A stretch of DNA of 18,890 bases, taken from positions 1 to 18,890 of the forward strand of contig DJBQ01000041.1 in the NCBI GenBank assembly GCA_002430125.1, in the 5' to 3' direction. Shown in pieces: positions 17,128 to 18,890 of the stretch. How positions within the stretch are numbered: position 1 is the first letter of the stretch; each line of letters begins with the position of its first letter. The position numbers and the translations under genes were made by a program. Origin of the DNA: Rhodobacterales bacterium UBA5972. GTDB taxonomy: Bacteria; Pseudomonadota; Alphaproteobacteria; Rhodobacterales; Rhodobacteraceae. The notes under the pieces were generated by a model. It was not told the DNA's origin and did no database searches. It saw only the letters and a program-made list of their open reading frames with translations.

Positions 17128-17511
17128 ATGCCCGAATTTAGACTCACCAGAACAAGAATACGCGCAGGCCAATACGAGGGCATTCTGACAAACACCGCCC
17201 GACGCAAAACCGCACCCGCGATCGACGTCGCCCTGTTTGGAACAGTTTTGACCACCGCCACGGTTACGGCAGACAGCAAGGAACCAAAGCAGTGGAAAGT
17301 TCAGGTCAAAATCCCGTCGATTGCAATCAGTGACGGGGTCCAGACCTTTTCAATCCGCGAAACCGTAACGGGGAATGTGCTCGACAGTTTCGCAATTATT
17401 GCAGGCGAGGCATTGCAGGATGATTTCCGCGCCGATATCGCGCTGTTGCGCGCCGAACTTGATATGTTGAAGCAAGCCTTTCGCGCCCATTGTAACGAAA
17501 CCAAGGGCTGA
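17128..17511 (+). CDS. Conserved hypothetical protein with C-terminal coiled coil, partner of DUF6478 gene
   Basis: A 127-residue protein of unknown function. The first 95 residues look like a beta-sandwich-type domain (MPEFRLTRTRIRAGQYEGIL, then AIDVALFGTVLTTATV, KWKVQVKIP-like QWKVQVKIP, and SDGVQTFSIRE). The last 30 residues, starting DDFRADIALLRAELDMLKQAF, have Leu/Ile spaced as in a heptad repeat and should form a short coiled coil, suggesting oligomerisation. No signal peptide or membrane segment is visible. ATG at 17128 is preceded by AAGGA at 17116-17120, 7 bases upstream, and only 10 bases separate it from the DUF6478 stop. I recall the same two genes side by side in other Rhodobacterales, which suggests a shared role or complex. 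Confidence 0.78.
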   Translation: MPEFRLTRTRIRAGQYEGILTNTARRKTAPAIDVALFGTVLTTATVTADSKEPKQWKVQVKIPSIAISDGVQTFSIRETVTGNVLDSFAIIAGEALQDDFRADIALLRAELDMLKQAFRAHCNETKG

Positions 17512-17520
17512 CGCCGCGTT

Positions 17521-17528
17521 TCACGTGA
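17521..17528. promoter_or_regulatory. Palindrome TCACGTGA upstream of fadH
   Basis: A perfect 8-bp palindrome lies in the 74-base spacer before fadH, 57 bases from its ATG. GTGACA at 17525-17530 overlaps it and could act as a -35 element, but the nearest -10-like sequence (TACACT, 17546-17551) is only 15 bases away, so the promoter reading is weak. A repressor site controlling a fatty-acid-degradation gene is possible but unproved. Confidence 0.25.
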
Positions 17529-17573
17529 CAAGACGGCACATTTTTTACACTCTGCCTTCAAACAAATTTCTGA

Positions 17574-18890
<1,317 letters not shown>

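Overview
This window looks like ordinary chromosome from an alphaproteobacterium of the order Rhodobacterales (Roseobacter-like, with moderate GC for that group). The evidence is the run tsaE - amgK - murU - addB - addA - trxA, the accD-folC pair, and three conserved hypothetical families (a lipoprotein after ilvD, a DUF6478 protein and its small partner) that I associate with Rhodobacterales. The taxonomic call and several family names rest on recalled protein families, not on a database search. There is no tRNA, rRNA, CRISPR array, IS element or phage gene that I can support, and no gene-free stretch above 300 bases.

Left part (1-9424, all + strand). The window opens inside a PAS-domain protein that stops before any kinase domain. 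After 52 bases comes a tight run of five genes whose ends overlap by 8, 4, 8 and 4 bases: tsaE (tRNA t6A synthesis), amgK and murU (anomeric kinase and uridylyltransferase of peptidoglycan sugar recycling), and addB-addA (the helicase-nuclease for double-strand-break repair). trxA follows with its own likely promoter and a strong terminator.

Middle part (9425-10412). This is the most disturbed stretch. A 157-codon remnant of a Wza-type polysaccharide export lipoprotein lies on the - strand, missing its N-terminal part. Facing away from it on the + strand is an 89-residue secreted or membrane protein with a non-ATG start, a leader hairpin and its own terminator.

Right-middle part (10413-13606, all - strand). 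A CPBP-family membrane protease-like gene, accD (acetyl-CoA carboxylase beta subunit) and folC (folylpolyglutamate/dihydrofolate synthase) read leftwards; accD and folC overlap by 4 bases.

Right part (13607-18890, all + strand). From a divergent 130-base spacer start ilvD (dihydroxy-acid dehydratase), a lipoprotein gene beginning inside the ilvD 3' end, a DUF6478 gene, a small coiled-coil-ended protein, and the first 435 codons of fadH (2,4-dienoyl-CoA reductase), which runs off the window.

Overall the window is housekeeping: cell-wall recycling, DNA repair, redox, fatty-acid and branched-chain amino-acid metabolism. I do not see a convincing new multi-gene system. The best leads are the degraded capsule-export locus with its small secreted protein, the kinase-less PAS protein, and the paired DUF6478 and coiled-coil genes.
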